Notes: a model not told the origin generated them from the sequence alone. A stretch of 49,120 nt of DNA from an uncultured Crocinitomix sp. (GCA_905478225.1 CAJQHR010000015.1:1-49120), one strand, 5' to 3'; counted from the first letter of the stretch, positions 1 through 8,933 are shown. Numbers and translations: made by a program.

Positions 1-1914
1 GCAGGAAGAAGAGGTTCGTATATTACTGGGGCAAGATATCGCGCTAACAGTTATCTATTGAATAGTTTACCTACGCAGGGGGATTATAATCCAACATTTT
101 TTGATTATCAATTCTTGACCAACTTTTATTTAGATTGGGATAGTCCTGGTGACTATTCTAAATGGTTTACGCTGGGCCATTTTTCTACGAATAATTACCG
201 CTTTGAACCGCAAACACGAAATACATCTTGGGGAACCGTAAATGAAGCGTATCAACTCCGTGTATTTTTTGAAGGTCAAGAAGAAACAAAATTCCAAACA
301 TTTACTGCCGCCACGGGGGTAGAAAACATGTACAATGACAACCTGAAATTGAAATTTACAACCTCTGTTTTCCGATCTGTTGAAAGTGAGTATTTTGATA
401 TATTGGGTGAATATTGGATCAACGAATTGGAAACAGATCCATCCAAAGAAAGCTTTGGTGATTCAACCAGTAACGTTGGTGTAGGTGGATTATTGGATCA
501 TGCCAGAAATGATTTAGACGTTTGGATTGGAAATGTTTACCATGATGGTAAATTTACCTTTTCGCGAAAAGTGGATTCGGTTAGTAGAAATACAAAAACC
601 GCCGAGTTGTATTGGGGCGCCAAGTTGCAATACGAACAATTTAATGACTACTTAAGCGAATGGAGTTTAATAGACTCTGCAGGTTATTCAATTCCGCAAG
701 GTTCTCCGGAGTTGGTTGAAGTGAAAGAATTGATCAAACAAGATAATTTTGTGGAGAGTTTTAGAACAACATCTTACGTTCAATTTAACCGCGGTATCAT
801 TAAATACAAACCGGTTTACTTAGATTTAAAACGCAAAGTAAAAACAGATTCTGGCAAAACGTATATTGTAGTTCAAGACACCTTGGATAGAAGTCCTGCC
901 AAGTTATCATTCAACCTGGGGACAAGAGCAGGATACCGGTCGTTTAACGACGAATGGTGGTTAACACCTCGCGCGAGTATTACATTTACGCCCCGTAAAT
1001 ATTTTGTTACAGAAGATTCAACAATCTTGCGCCGTAACATGAAATTGCGTTTGGCAAGTGGTCTTTATTACCAACCACCACTCTATCGAACAATGCGTGG
1101 AATCACAGGTGAAATTAATCCCGATATTGTTTCACAAAAGTCATGGCATAACGTTATTGGAGCTGATGTATATTTCCAACTTTGGGGACGCGATTTTAAA
1201 TTTATTTCTGAAGCGTATTATAAACGCATGTGGGATGTGGTCCCTTATGAAATTGACAATGTTAGAATAAGATATTATGGTGAAAACAGTGCAATTGCCT
1301 ATTCATATGGAGTAGATGCAAAAATAAACGGACAATTTGTACCTGGCGTTGAGTCCTTTTTTAGAGTGGGTTACCTGAACACAAAAGAGGATATCTTAGA
1401 CGACTTCTACTACAGGTATATGAATGAAGAAGGCGACACTATTGTTCCAGGATTCACTTTTGATGACGAGGCGGTTGATTCTTTTAGAATTGAACCGGGA
1501 TATTTACCGCGACCATCTGACCAACGCATGACATTTTCTGTGTTTTTTCAAGACAAAATGCCTCGCTTTGAAAACTTAAAAGTATCCGCCAATTTAATAA
1601 TGGGAACTCCCCTACCATACGGTCCACCTACCTATGAGCGTTACAAAGATGTACTGCGCACAAAATCATACTTAAGACTTGATTTAGGATTTATGTATGA
1701 CATTATCAATCCAGACAGTTTGCATTTATATGAAGAGAAGAGAGTCTTGAAACATTTTAACCAAATGACGGTTAGTTTAGACGCTTTTAACCTGCTCGGC
1801 GTTAACAATATTATTTCGTACCAATGGCTGCAAGACATAGCAGGCCGTTACTACGCCATTCCTAATCATTTGACAGGACGAAGAATAAATGTGCGATTAA
1901 TTGTTAAGTTTTAA
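1..1914 (+). CDS. TonB-dependent receptor, C-terminal part (5' end outside window)
   Basis: The reading frame is already open at base 1 and runs 637 codons to TAA, so the N-terminal plug and the start lie outside the window; the in-frame TTG at 58 is not a real start. What is seen is a long chain of alternating aromatic and polar beta-strands, for example around the SGLYYQPPLYRTMRG and YSYGVDAKINGQF stretches, and a last residue Phe in VRLIVKF, the usual end of an outer-membrane barrel. Such receptors bring large substrates across the outer membrane using TonB-ExbBD energy. The substrate cannot be told. The late DAFNLLGVNNIISYQWL segment is typical of the last barrel strands in Bacteroidota receptors. 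No SusD-like partner follows; the next gene is a small lipoprotein 60 bases downstream. Confidence 0.85.
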   Translation, partial: AGRRGSYITGARYRANSYLLNSLPTQGDYNPTFFDYQFLTNFYLDWDSPGDYSKWFTLGHFSTNNYRFEPQTRNTSWGTVNEAYQLRVFFEGQEETKFQTFTAATGVENMYNDNLKLKFTTSVFRSVESEYFDILGEYWINELETDPSKESFGDSTSNVGVGGLLDHARNDLDVWIGNVYHDGKFTFSRKVDSVSRNTKTAELYWGAKLQYEQFNDYLSEWSLIDSAGYSIPQGSPELVEVKELIKQDNFVESFRTTSYVQFNRGIIKYKPVYLDLKRKVKTDSGKTYIVVQDTLDRSPAKLSFNLGTRAGYRSFNDEWWLTPRASITFTPRKYFVTEDSTILRRNMKLRLASGLYYQPPLYRTMRGITGEINPDIVSQKSWHNVIGADVYFQLWGRDFKFISEAYYKRMWDVVPYEIDNVRIRYYGENSAIAYSYGVDAKINGQFVPGVESFFRVGYLNTKEDILDDFYYRYMNEEGDTIVPGFTFDDEAVDSFRIEPGYLPRPSDQRMTFSVFFQDKMPRFENLKVSANLIMGTPLPYGPPTYERYKDVLRTKSYLRLDLGFMYDIINPDSLHLYEEKRVLKHFNQMTVSLDAFNLLGVNNIISYQWLQDIAGRYYAIPNHLTGRRINVRLIVKF

Positions 1915-1974
1915 TCGCAGTTTATAAAGATAATCGTGCCTTTTGCTTACATTTAGAGACAGAAAATTTGAATC

Positions 1975-2358
1975 ATGAAAAAAAACATCATCTATAGTTT
2001 CGCAATTTTTGCTTTCGGCTTTGTAGTTTTAACAAGTTGCACTAAGGACAAAGAGCCAGCTGTCACCATGTCTGGAATCTTTACAGGATCGTTTGAGGGC
2101 GAATATGAAGAGAACACAGTTTTAGAATCAGACGGCTATCAAGTTTTAGTTACAGCGCTAAATGATAACAAGGTAACTATTGCAGGTCCCGATTTTGAGA
2201 ATTTTGATGTATTAGTGACATCTAATGGAATCAATGTAGAACCTGTTTCACAAGCTGATCCTTATTTGTTGGATTTCATTTTCATTTCAGATGAAAACAA
2301 GCTGAAATTCACTTACAACAAAGGCATCAATACGGCTGAGTTCATTGGAGTAAGATAA
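1975..2358 (+). CDS. small lipoprotein, unknown function
   Basis: A 127-residue protein with a clear lipoprotein signal: MKKN, a hydrophobic stretch, then LTSC with Cys at about residue 22, so it should be lipid-anchored in the envelope. The mature part is acidic and beta-rich (TMSGIFTGSFEGEYEENTV), resembling small Bacteroidota lipocalin-like or immunoglobulin-like lipoproteins, but I do not recognise a family. It sits 60 bases after the TonB-dependent receptor on the same strand and may share its transcript; a TACATTTA near 1948 is one base off a TAnnTTTG box and could be a weak promoter of its own. Confidence 0.75.
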   Translation: MKKNIIYSFAIFAFGFVVLTSCTKDKEPAVTMSGIFTGSFEGEYEENTVLESDGYQVLVTALNDNKVTIAGPDFENFDVLVTSNGINVEPVSQADPYLLDFIFISDENKLKFTYNKGINTAEFIGVR

Positions 2359-2376
2359 TATTGACTCTTTCATAAA

Positions 2377-3061
2377 ATGAATTTAAAAGCAATCTTCAAT
2401 TCTTTTGCTTTTATAATTCTGTGCTACATTCTTGCGAAAATTCAACCTATGTTGAAGTTGCTAGCTTTTCTCCTGGTAAGGCAGACACCGTCTTTTGTGA
2501 CACCCCTTTCCTACCCGTTTAGCTAATTCTTTAGACAAAGACAGTGCATTTTGGTGCGAATTGAAGCCATTTAAAAGTTTTGAATCTGGTTTCTTATTAA
2601 TGGATTCAATCAAACATGCTTTTTTTGTTCGAGAAGATGAGACCCATGATTCACTCTGTCATCTTTTCTTATATGAGCAGCTAGATACTGAGTGGGTCAT
2701 GATTGATTATCAAATCGCTATTCCATTTAACTCTGTTTCATTTAGTTTAGAATATTTAGATTTTAATTTTGATGGAATCAATGACCTTTTTATTCAAACA
2801 ACATGTTCTAACGGCTACACAATTTGTCGCGGAGATCTTTTTGAATGCTCTTCTTTCGGAAAGTTCTTGATTAGGCATTCAGAAGTTAGGGACTTAGGCA
2901 ATTTTAGGATAGACACTGCAAGAAACCTATTAATTGCAGAAGAATTGGAAGAGTGCAACCGAGCATTTAAAGCTGTACCTGTTCAAATTTATTTTGAGAT
3001 TCAAAATGGAATCTTGGTTGAAGTCGACCGCATTCATAAATTGCAATTGAAAAAATTATGA
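2377..3061 (+). pseudogene. lipoprotein gene with two apparent single-base deletions
   Basis: An ATG at 2377 begins a lipoprotein-like signal (MNLKAIFNSFAFIILCYI) in frame 1. The sequence then makes sense only in frame 3 from about 2430 (SCENSTYVEVASFSPG, with the expected lipobox Cys) and in frame 2 from about 2505 to the TGA at 3059-3061. Both switches have the same sense, as if one base were missing each time; the second is in or beside a CACCCC run. The longest intact part has only a TTG (2561) as start. The body holds LDFNFDGINDLFI, a Ca-loop/FG-GAP-like motif seen in surface lipoproteins. The stop overlaps the ATG of the next gene (ATGA), so the two were probably an operon. Either the gene is decaying or these are sequencing errors. 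Confidence 0.6.
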
Positions 3062-3483
3062 GCAAACAAACTTCCAATAAAAAGAAATTGAAACGTACAA
3101 ATAATTGGCGTATTAAGAGTTTAAACATACTCAAAAATCAATCAAACGAGGATGATAGCGATCATGCTGGACTTATCGCAAATTGTATTCGTCTCCGTAA
3201 AAAAGTGTTGAACGACTTTACTGTTGAAGATTTGCGATTAATGATTGGTCAAAACGAAACTTTGATTTACTTGATCCCCCTTGCCTTAGAAGAACTCGAT
3301 AAAAATACATTGGCAGAAGGCGATTTATTTGAAGGAGATTTGTTGACGAATGTTTTAAATTGTGATGCAGATTATTGGAAGAAGGACCCTGATAGCTTAA
3401 GAAAGCTAAAAGTACTTTTAGCCCGAGACAAAACACGCTTAGATCAAGCTGGCTTGGCAAAAGACTGGTTCAGAAGGAAATAA
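3058..3483 (+). CDS. CdiI-type contact-dependent growth inhibition immunity protein
   Basis: A 141-residue soluble protein with no signal. Residues 46-115 hold the signature of the large contact-dependent-inhibition immunity family: RLRKKVLNDFTVEDLRLMIG, then YLIPLALEELDKN, then LAEGDLFEGDLL and a YWK. Members bind and neutralise a toxin delivered by a neighbouring cell, or serve in polymorphic-toxin islands. The basic first 25 residues (KKKLKRTNNWRIK) lie outside the core. It starts at the ATG overlapping the previous stop. No toxin gene, two-partner secretion gene or RHS repeat is in the window, so it looks like an orphan immunity gene. The family call rests on recalled motif similarity. 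Confidence 0.75.
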   Translation: MSKQTSNKKKLKRTNNWRIKSLNILKNQSNEDDSDHAGLIANCIRLRKKVLNDFTVEDLRLMIGQNETLIYLIPLALEELDKNTLAEGDLFEGDLLTNVLNCDADYWKKDPDSLRKLKVLLARDKTRLDQAGLAKDWFRRK

Positions 3484-3494
3484 TTGGTAAAGAC

Positions 3495-3605
3495 ATGAGT
3501 TCTCTGATTGAGATGAGTGCTTTCGAAAAAATATTTATACTAGTGGTGAGTATTCCGCTTATTCTTTTCTTTCTTCTTATTTTTTGGTTTGGAATATTTG
3601 AATAA
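3495..3605 (+). CDS. 36-residue single-span membrane peptide
   Basis: A short frame (ATG 3495, TAA 3603-3605) 11 bases after the immunity gene. It encodes MSSLIEMSAFEKIF followed by an unbroken hydrophobic run (ILVVSIPLILFFLLIFWFGIF) long enough to span the membrane once, ending in Glu. Short helical membrane peptides of this kind often go unannotated. The close spacing on the same strand suggests translation from the same mRNA as the immunity gene. Function unknown; it could be chance, but the clean transmembrane segment favours a real product. Confidence 0.45.
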   Translation: MSSLIEMSAFEKIFILVVSIPLILFFLLIFWFGIFE

Positions 3606-3652
3606 TCAATGCTAGAGATACAGATTTCGTTCCTCAAAGATTGCAGTCCAAG

Positions 3653-4609
3653 CTATTTATTCGGTTCTGTCAACCCCTTTACGATAGCACTAATTGGCTG
3701 AATAGCATTCACATGCTCAATCGTTGGCCCTGCGCACCAAACGGTTTTATAAGTTGCGCTAAATGCCGATTTCTCCAAGGCTTTCATTCCTTTAGCAAAA
3801 GTCAACATCTTCACCCATTTCTTCAGCTTCTTATTTTTACTCAAAATACGTTCAAACCAGTTTTGTTTGGTTCCAATTTTTTGAACGTAAGGTGTATTAA
3901 TAACAGTACAAGGAGTGCCGGATACTTTCGTGCTCATCACAATATCCTTTGCGCCATAATCAACACAGGCTTGCTTGTAGTCATCAGAAACATCCGACTC
4001 GTCACTCGCAATAAAAACACTTCCTATTGATGCGCCACAGGCTCCTAAGTCTAAAATATTTTGCAATTCTGCATAATTTCCAACTCCTCCGGCCGAAATA
4101 ACCGGAATCGTGCATTTTTCAACCAACAAAGGAATTAACTCTTCCCGCGACATTGGGCCCGCATGTCCGCCAGCCTCTTTGTTCACCGCTATAACTGCAT
4201 CCGCACCTAATTCTTGCACAATCAAAGCGAATTTTAAATCCACCACATCACAAAATACTTTAATTCCCTTTGGTTTACATTGTTTAATAACTTCTCGCGG
4301 ACTGCCTAATGATGTAATGATATAGTCCACCCCCATTTCAACAGATGTTTTCAATTGTTGCGGCACTTTTGGGTTGGATTTATTTACGATTAAGTTGACG
4401 CCAATTGGTCCTTTTGTATTAGCACGTACTTCTTTAATCGCCTCACGAAAAGCTTCATCCGTTCTGTAATTCAAAGCAGGTACTGCTCCTGTAATTCCGC
4501 TGTTGCCAGCTGCAATTAACATTTTAGCATTCGAAACTAGGAACATGGGCGCCATAATTATGGGATGTTCAATGTTTAATATGTCACTCAAAAGAATCCG
4601 ATCAGCCAT
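3653..4609 (-). CDS. NAD(P)H-dependent flavin oxidoreductase, nitronate monooxygenase type
   Basis: A 318-residue TIM-barrel flavoenzyme of the nitronate monooxygenase/2-nitropropane dioxygenase group, which also includes FabK enoyl-ACP reductases. The start is taken at MADRILLSDILNIEHPIIMAP; the 32 residues possible upstream are not family-like. Visible motifs: IIMAPMFLVSNAKM at the N-terminus (FMN binding), GPIGVNLIVN, AGGHAG with His149 near the flavin, VISAGGVGN, and the phosphate-binding GACGASIGSVFIASDES. The length fits the family. These enzymes oxidise nitronates or reduce enoyl substrates with FMN in the cytoplasm; which one applies here is undecided. A TATTTTTG -7 box lies 20 bases upstream on the same strand. 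It converges with the preceding plus-strand genes. Confidence 0.85.
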   Translation of the reverse strand: MADRILLSDILNIEHPIIMAPMFLVSNAKMLIAAGNSGITGAVPALNYRTDEAFREAIKEVRANTKGPIGVNLIVNKSNPKVPQQLKTSVEMGVDYIITSLGSPREVIKQCKPKGIKVFCDVVDLKFALIVQELGADAVIAVNKEAGGHAGPMSREELIPLLVEKCTIPVISAGGVGNYAELQNILDLGACGASIGSVFIASDESDVSDDYKQACVDYGAKDIVMSTKVSGTPCTVINTPYVQKIGTKQNWFERILSKNKKLKKWVKMLTFAKGMKALEKSAFSATYKTVWCAGPTIEHVNAIQPISAIVKGLTEPNK

Positions 4610-4937
4610 TGTGTTGTTTGGTTCATAACAAAAATAAAGGAAAAATTTGAAGCATATTGTGTTTAGTTGAATTATTTTATGCGTGCATAGGAAAATTGTA
4701 TTCAACTGTCAGTTGGATAATAATCCATATGCAATTGATTTTTTGGGCTTTTAATGCGTTTTTTGTTTAATGTCTTGCAAGGGGTTAAATTAGAATTCCA
4801 TCAATAGAACACTGATGACGCCGATTGAAATGATTTAAAAATGATTTTTTTTGTTTTAGTTTTCCTAAAGCGGATGCAAAAAGTAAGATCAGTGATTATT
4901 GGCTTGATCAGCAAAATCTGAGCGCAATGAACTAACT
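4610..4937. other. intergenic, between two minus-strand genes
   Basis: About 330 bases with no credible gene. Apart from the -7 box of the flavin oxidoreductase I see only AT-rich sequence, including a TGATTTAAAAATGATTTTTT stretch. No strong hairpin terminator for the upstream lipoprotein gene was found. Confidence 0.5.
4629..4636 (-). promoter_or_regulatory. candidate -7 box (TATTTTTG) for the flavin oxidoreductase
   Basis: Read on the minus strand this is TATTTTTG, matching the Bacteroidota consensus TAnnTTTG, and it ends 20 bases before the ATG. No clear TTG -33 element at 19 bases spacing is seen, so it is a weak call in AT-rich DNA. Confidence 0.35.
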
Positions 4938-5696
4938 TTAATTAAGTAATAGAGCAACATCAACCGCCTCAATTCTAGAAAGCTCATCCAATTCGCCTTG
5001 CTCAAATAAACCGGGTAAGTTCTCTAATGGCGTGCCAACTGGGGCGCCATAATTCACATAGTCTTGAAAACGCATGCCTGCAACCATTCTAGAGTTGTAG
5101 GCAGATCTGAAGCGAACTCCCCCTCCATTTACATTGTAGCTATAGGCCATATAATCCATGATGTGGGTTTCTTTATTGAACCAATAGTAAAAAACATCAT
5201 CATGATCGGTTCCTCCTCCCTCGGCGTCAAATCTCACTTCAATTACATCATAACCTTGCGCTTTGATTGTAACGTCTGGTTTTAGAACTATGTTCACAGC
5301 TGGGTCACTTAAATTAAGTGGTGAACAAGTAAAATATATGACGGAGTTTAAGGACTTGGAATATTTATCACTTTCTAATTGATCAAGTGCTTGCGGTACT
5401 CCATTCGTTGAGCGTTCAAATAAATCGTTGGTCAAAACGTCAACCGTAAGCGTTGAATCCGTTATTACCGTTTTGGAATAGGTATATTCATTAGCATTAT
5501 TATAGGAAAATGTATAAGAATTGTCACGAAAATCGAATGAATAATTACCTAATTCACCGTGAGCCTCGAAAACATTGTTCATTAAAGCATCAATCGGGGT
5601 TTGTTCAGGATGAATTGTCTCTTGCTCAAATTCTGAACCGCACGCGAAAATAAATAACAATAAAATGAGGGGAGAAAAGTTATTGCGTAAAATCAT
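4938..5696 (-). CDS. lipoprotein of the DUF6503 kind
   Basis: A 252-residue lipoprotein: the signal segment SPLILLLFIFACGS gives a lipobox with Cys at residue 19. The mature protein has paired beta-strands (NYSFDFRDNSYTFSYNN, EVRFDAEGGGTDHDDVFYYW) and the segment FNKETHIMDYMAY, which I associate with Bacteroidota DUF6503 outer-membrane-sorting-like lipoproteins of LolA-like fold. The family is recalled, not checked. It should be anchored in the periplasm or outer membrane; function unknown. The cold-shock-domain gene lies 39 bases upstream on the same strand, so the two could be cotranscribed. Confidence 0.7.
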   Translation of the reverse strand: MILRNNFSPLILLLFIFACGSEFEQETIHPEQTPIDALMNNVFEAHGELGNYSFDFRDNSYTFSYNNANEYTYSKTVITDSTLTVDVLTNDLFERSTNGVPQALDQLESDKYSKSLNSVIYFTCSPLNLSDPAVNIVLKPDVTIKAQGYDVIEVRFDAEGGGTDHDDVFYYWFNKETHIMDYMAYSYNVNGGGVRFRSAYNSRMVAGMRFQDYVNYGAPVGTPLENLPGLFEQGELDELSRIEAVDVALLLN

Positions 5697-5735
5697 ATTG
5701 GATGATTTACCCTAAATCAGAAAGAGTCTTTTCAG

Positions 5736-6257
5736 TTACTCTTCTTCTTCTGAAGTATCTGCTTCTGAATCTTTAACTTCTGCTTTAGGAGCTGGTTTAG
5801 GTTCGTTCTTAACAATAGATACTTTTACAGCAACTGGCCCTTTAGGTCCTGACTCTAACTCAAAAGAAACTTTATTCCCTTCAGAAATAGGTTCTTTTGT
5901 ATTGTTAATATGAACAAAATAACTGTCTTGAGATTCTAAATCTTTAATAAAGCCATATCCTTTTTCGTCATTAAAAAAGGAAACAATTCCTTGGTGCACA
6001 GGATCAATATAAACATCCTCACGCTTTGGAATTCCAATTTCGATAGAACTCGCTTTAATTACTTTCTTCTTTTTTGTCGGATCCGGCGGAGTATCAGTGA
6101 TGACACCGTTTTCATCCACATAAGCGATCATATCATCTAAGCTTCCACTAGTCGCATTTTCTTTTCTTGCTTCTTTTTTAGCCGCTTTTTCTTTTCGCTT
6201 TTGAATCTTCTTCTTCTCTTTTTCTTTTTTACTAAAGGTTTCGTTCGATCTTCCCAT
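5736..6257 (-). CDS. cold-shock-domain protein with basic N-terminal and acidic C-terminal tails
   Basis: A 173-residue RNA/ssDNA-binding protein. Residues 1-36 are a strongly basic helix rich in Lys/Arg/Glu; residues 88-151 form one cold shock domain with RNP1 KGYGFI (99-104) and RNP2 YFVHI (113-117); residues 152-173 are a Pro-Lys then Glu-rich acidic tail. Bacterial CspA proteins are about 70 residues, so the tails are extra; long forms like this occur in Bacteroidota. They likely act as RNA chaperones. A good promoter at 6404-6433 predicts a leader of about 140 bases, reminiscent of the structured leaders of cspA genes and compatible with temperature- or structure-dependent translation. 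Confidence 0.85.
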   Translation of the reverse strand: MGRSNETFSKKEKEKKKIQKRKEKAAKKEARKENATSGSLDDMIAYVDENGVITDTPPDPTKKKKVIKASSIEIGIPKREDVYIDPVHQGIVSFFNDEKGYGFIKDLESQDSYFVHINNTKEPISEGNKVSFELESGPKGPVAVKVSIVKNEPKPAPKAEVKDSEADTSEEEE

Positions 6258-6693
6258 TAATTTGTTTTCGTTTATAAATTATAATCGCTGTAGGCGTTTT
6301 AGCCATTGAAGAAGGAAAAACAATCAGAGAATGAAACGGAAAAACGTTTCTTTTTAGGATTAACCTGGAACAATAACTAGTGTCTTAACCCCTTAAGACG
6401 GGACAAAGATACGTTCTTATTCTCAGATTTCAATGTATTTATGGTAATAACTTGTGAACAATGCTTTCTTTATTGAATAGAAGTTCATTATTTTTAGGCC
6501 ATAAGATGTGCCAAAACAAATATATCCCATTAAGGTGTTCATGAATTCAAGAGTGGTTTCTGACACTTGTTTTTAAGATTGATGTGAAAATAGCAATTAA
6601 TTTCTTACGAACAATTTTGTTTGAATAGAATCTAATTTAAAACAAAAAACATTCTTTTATTGATTGTAAATTTGGAAGAGCGATTAGAATACA
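6258..6693. other. divergent intergenic region with csp leader
   Basis: This 436-base gap separates the divergent cold-shock and helicase genes. The left third is the predicted leader of the cold-shock mRNA. The right end holds TAAATTTG at 6667-6674, 19 bases before the helicase ATG and a fair -7 box. The middle is AT-rich with no convincing gene. Confidence 0.55.
6404..6433 (-). promoter_or_regulatory. promoter of the cold-shock-domain gene, long leader downstream
   Basis: On the minus strand TTG at 6433-6431, a 19-base spacer and TATCTTTG at 6411-6404 match the Bacteroidota promoter consensus TTG-N19-TAnnTTTG exactly. Transcription should start near 6396, leaving about 140 untranslated bases before the ATG at 6257. 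This is the best complete promoter in the window. Confidence 0.7.
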
Positions 6694-8031
6694 ATGACAC
6701 AAGAAAAAGCACTAGAGTTTCTCAAATCAGGCAGGAATATATTTTTGACAGGATCCGCAGGAACAGGAAAAACCTACGTACTAAATCAATTTATTCAGCA
6801 TTTAAAAGATGCGAAAGTTGAAGTTGCAGTAACTGCCTCAACAGGTATTGCCGCGACCCATATATTGGGTGTTACCATACATTCTTGGGCAGGAATTGGA
6901 ATTAAACAAAAGATTACTGAGAAAGAATTGGCTTATTTAAAGAAACAAAAAGCCATTCGGGCGAAGTTTAACAAAACCAAGGTGCTTATTATAGATGAAA
7001 TTTCTATGTTGCACAAAGATCAGTTAAACTCCATTCACCACGTGCTTTCCTATTGTATGGATTCAAATGCGGCATTTGGTGGGGTTCAAATTGTTCTGTG
7101 TGGTGATTTTTTCCAGCTACCCCCAATTGGAGATAATACTGAAAAAAGTCGAGACAAATTTGCTTTTATGAGCGACGCTTGGCAGTTTGGAGACATGTTG
7201 ATTTGCTATTTAACGGAGCAATTCCGTCAACAAAAAAACACACTAAATTTAATATTAGAAGAAATTCGTTCTGGCAAAGTTAATCAAAAATCCATTGACG
7301 CTTTGCATGCTGCAAAATCCACAAAATTTTCTGAAGGAATAGAACCAACAATGCTTTACACGCACAATAAGGATGTTGATTTTATAAACAACGAGTATTT
7401 GGCTAAACTACCAGGTAAAAGTCGCTATTTTAAAGCAAAAACTAAAGGTGAAAAAGCGTTAACAGATTTATTAAAACGATCGGTCTTAACACAGGACGAT
7501 ATGGCTTTAAAGATTGGAGCCAAGGTGATGTTTGTAAAAAACAATCCGGAGCGCGATTTTATAAATGGTACACTCGGCGAAATAATAGACTACACGTCAC
7601 TCGGCTTTCCCCTAGTAAAAACACTTGACGGGAATAAAATTACGGCAAGTACAGAAGAATGGACCATTACCAACGAAAACGGACAATCTATAGCTTCTTA
7701 CCAGCAGATTCCATTGCGACTAGCCTGGGCAATTACTGTTCATAAAAGTCAAGGTATGACATTAGACGCGGCTGAACTTGATTTAAGCAAAACATTTGAG
7801 CGTGGTCAAGGATACGTGGCTTTATCCCGATTAAGAAGTTTAGAAAGGCTTCGATTACTTGGATTTAACAATACAGCCTTACAGGTTGATCCGTTAGCCT
7901 TAAAAGCAGATCTTCGTTTTCAAGAATTATCAGAGTTGAATGATGAAAAATTCACATCAGAAGAACTGTTACTAGAGCGTAAAGATTTTATAAGAAAGAG
8001 TGGCGGAAGAGTTTTAAACAAGGCCGATTAA
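6694..8031 (+). CDS. Pif1-like ATP-dependent DNA helicase
   Basis: A 445-residue superfamily 1B helicase. Walker A is GSAGTGKT at residues 20-27, Walker B is LIIDEISML with Asp101-Glu102, motif III is GDFFQLPPIG, followed by EQFRQ; the C-terminal motifs are ITVHKSQGMTLD and GQGYVALSRLRSLERL, which place it with Pif1/RecD2-type 5'-3' helicases. It carries no extra accessory domain, which is usual for the short bacterial Pif1-like proteins. Such enzymes unwind DNA, including G-quadruplexes and R-loops, during replication and repair. It is transcribed alone and overlaps the tail of a pseudogene on the other strand by four bases. Confidence 0.9.
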   Translation: MTQEKALEFLKSGRNIFLTGSAGTGKTYVLNQFIQHLKDAKVEVAVTASTGIAATHILGVTIHSWAGIGIKQKITEKELAYLKKQKAIRAKFNKTKVLIIDEISMLHKDQLNSIHHVLSYCMDSNAAFGGVQIVLCGDFFQLPPIGDNTEKSRDKFAFMSDAWQFGDMLICYLTEQFRQQKNTLNLILEEIRSGKVNQKSIDALHAAKSTKFSEGIEPTMLYTHNKDVDFINNEYLAKLPGKSRYFKAKTKGEKALTDLLKRSVLTQDDMALKIGAKVMFVKNNPERDFINGTLGEIIDYTSLGFPLVKTLDGNKITASTEEWTITNENGQSIASYQQIPLRLAWAITVHKSQGMTLDAAELDLSKTFERGQGYVALSRLRSLERLRLLGFNNTALQVDPLALKADLRFQELSELNDEKFTSEELLLERKDFIRKSGGRVLNKAD

Positions 8032-8933
8032 ACATCCAGTTTAAAACCTACACAGACAATGTCGTCTGTTTGTTCCGCACTACCTTGCAATTCTTCCAAT
8101 GCATTTTCAATAATTGCTTTATTTTGATCCATTGAATGAAAGGCTCCATTAACAATAAGCTTGAGCAATCTTTTTGTAGTAAATTTCTTATTCCTTTTGC
8201 CACCAAATTGATCTGTAACGCCGTCTGAAAACAAGTAAAAAATATCACCATTCGCTTCTTGAAGACTTATCGATTTTTCGAAATAATCTTTGGCGGTTAA
8301 GTACTGTTTACGACCCAACGCCACCTCTCCCAAATTGTTATAAGCAAAGGCGTCTGCACTCCCATCTCCCTCCATAGATTCCATGTAATACTTTTCGGCA
8401 AGATCATGATATTCCAACTCGTGATATGCGGCACCAATGTTTAGATAAACTGCTTTAACAGTATTGGTATCTCCCATTTCCTCAAAAAGATCTACTGCTG
8501 CCTCAAACTTGCTCAGTGCCTCATATTCATATCCCGTTTGGATATAAACGCGCACCATCCAATTATAAATATTGTACAGTTCTCTTTTGTACTCTATTTT
8601 TTAAAGTAAGCCTCTGCAAGCAAGAGGCTCTCCATGGCTAACTTATATTGCTAACTAGCAAAATATTGGAGCCCTAACTGTTTATGAGAGAAACCAATAA
8701 ACTTTTCATTTCCTATTTTTAAGGATAGCTCTAGCGCCGACTTGAGATACTCAAACGCCTTATCTGTATCTGCGAAAAAAACACGTCAGCCAATGACAAT
8801 AATGTAGAAATTTTTAGGGTGTCTTCCTTTGATTGGAAAGCTCGTTTTGAAGGCTGTCAACAACAGAATTTGTCCAACCGATTGATGAAAAGTAGAATAG
8901 AAAAGCGAGAAGGAAATAAAACTTCTTTTTCAT
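8028..8933 (-). pseudogene. TPR-SpoIIE (PP2C-type) phosphatase, decayed with internal deletion
   Basis: The original start is visible as an ATG at 8933 with a signal-like MKKKFYFLLAFLFYFSS. The remnant continues as VVDSLQNELSNQ, changes frame, reads EDTLKISTLLSLADVFF, changes frame again, reads KAFEYLKSALELSLKIGNEK and QLGLQYFAS, then meets two in-frame TAG stops before a further shift into an open 176-codon stretch (8558-8028). That stretch has two to three TPR repeats joined, at about 8250, directly to the last 65 residues of a SpoIIE phosphatase (IFYLFSDGVTDQFGG and TDDIVCVGFKL). Normal members are 600-750 residues, with a membrane span, coiled coil and whole phosphatase domain in between; all that is gone. 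It cannot be a working phosphatase. Confidence 0.85.

Noticed and set aside
3641-4030. 129-codon plus-strand frame
   Set aside because: Lies antisense inside the flavin oxidoreductase gene, which has clear family motifs; the frame's product has no recognisable feature.
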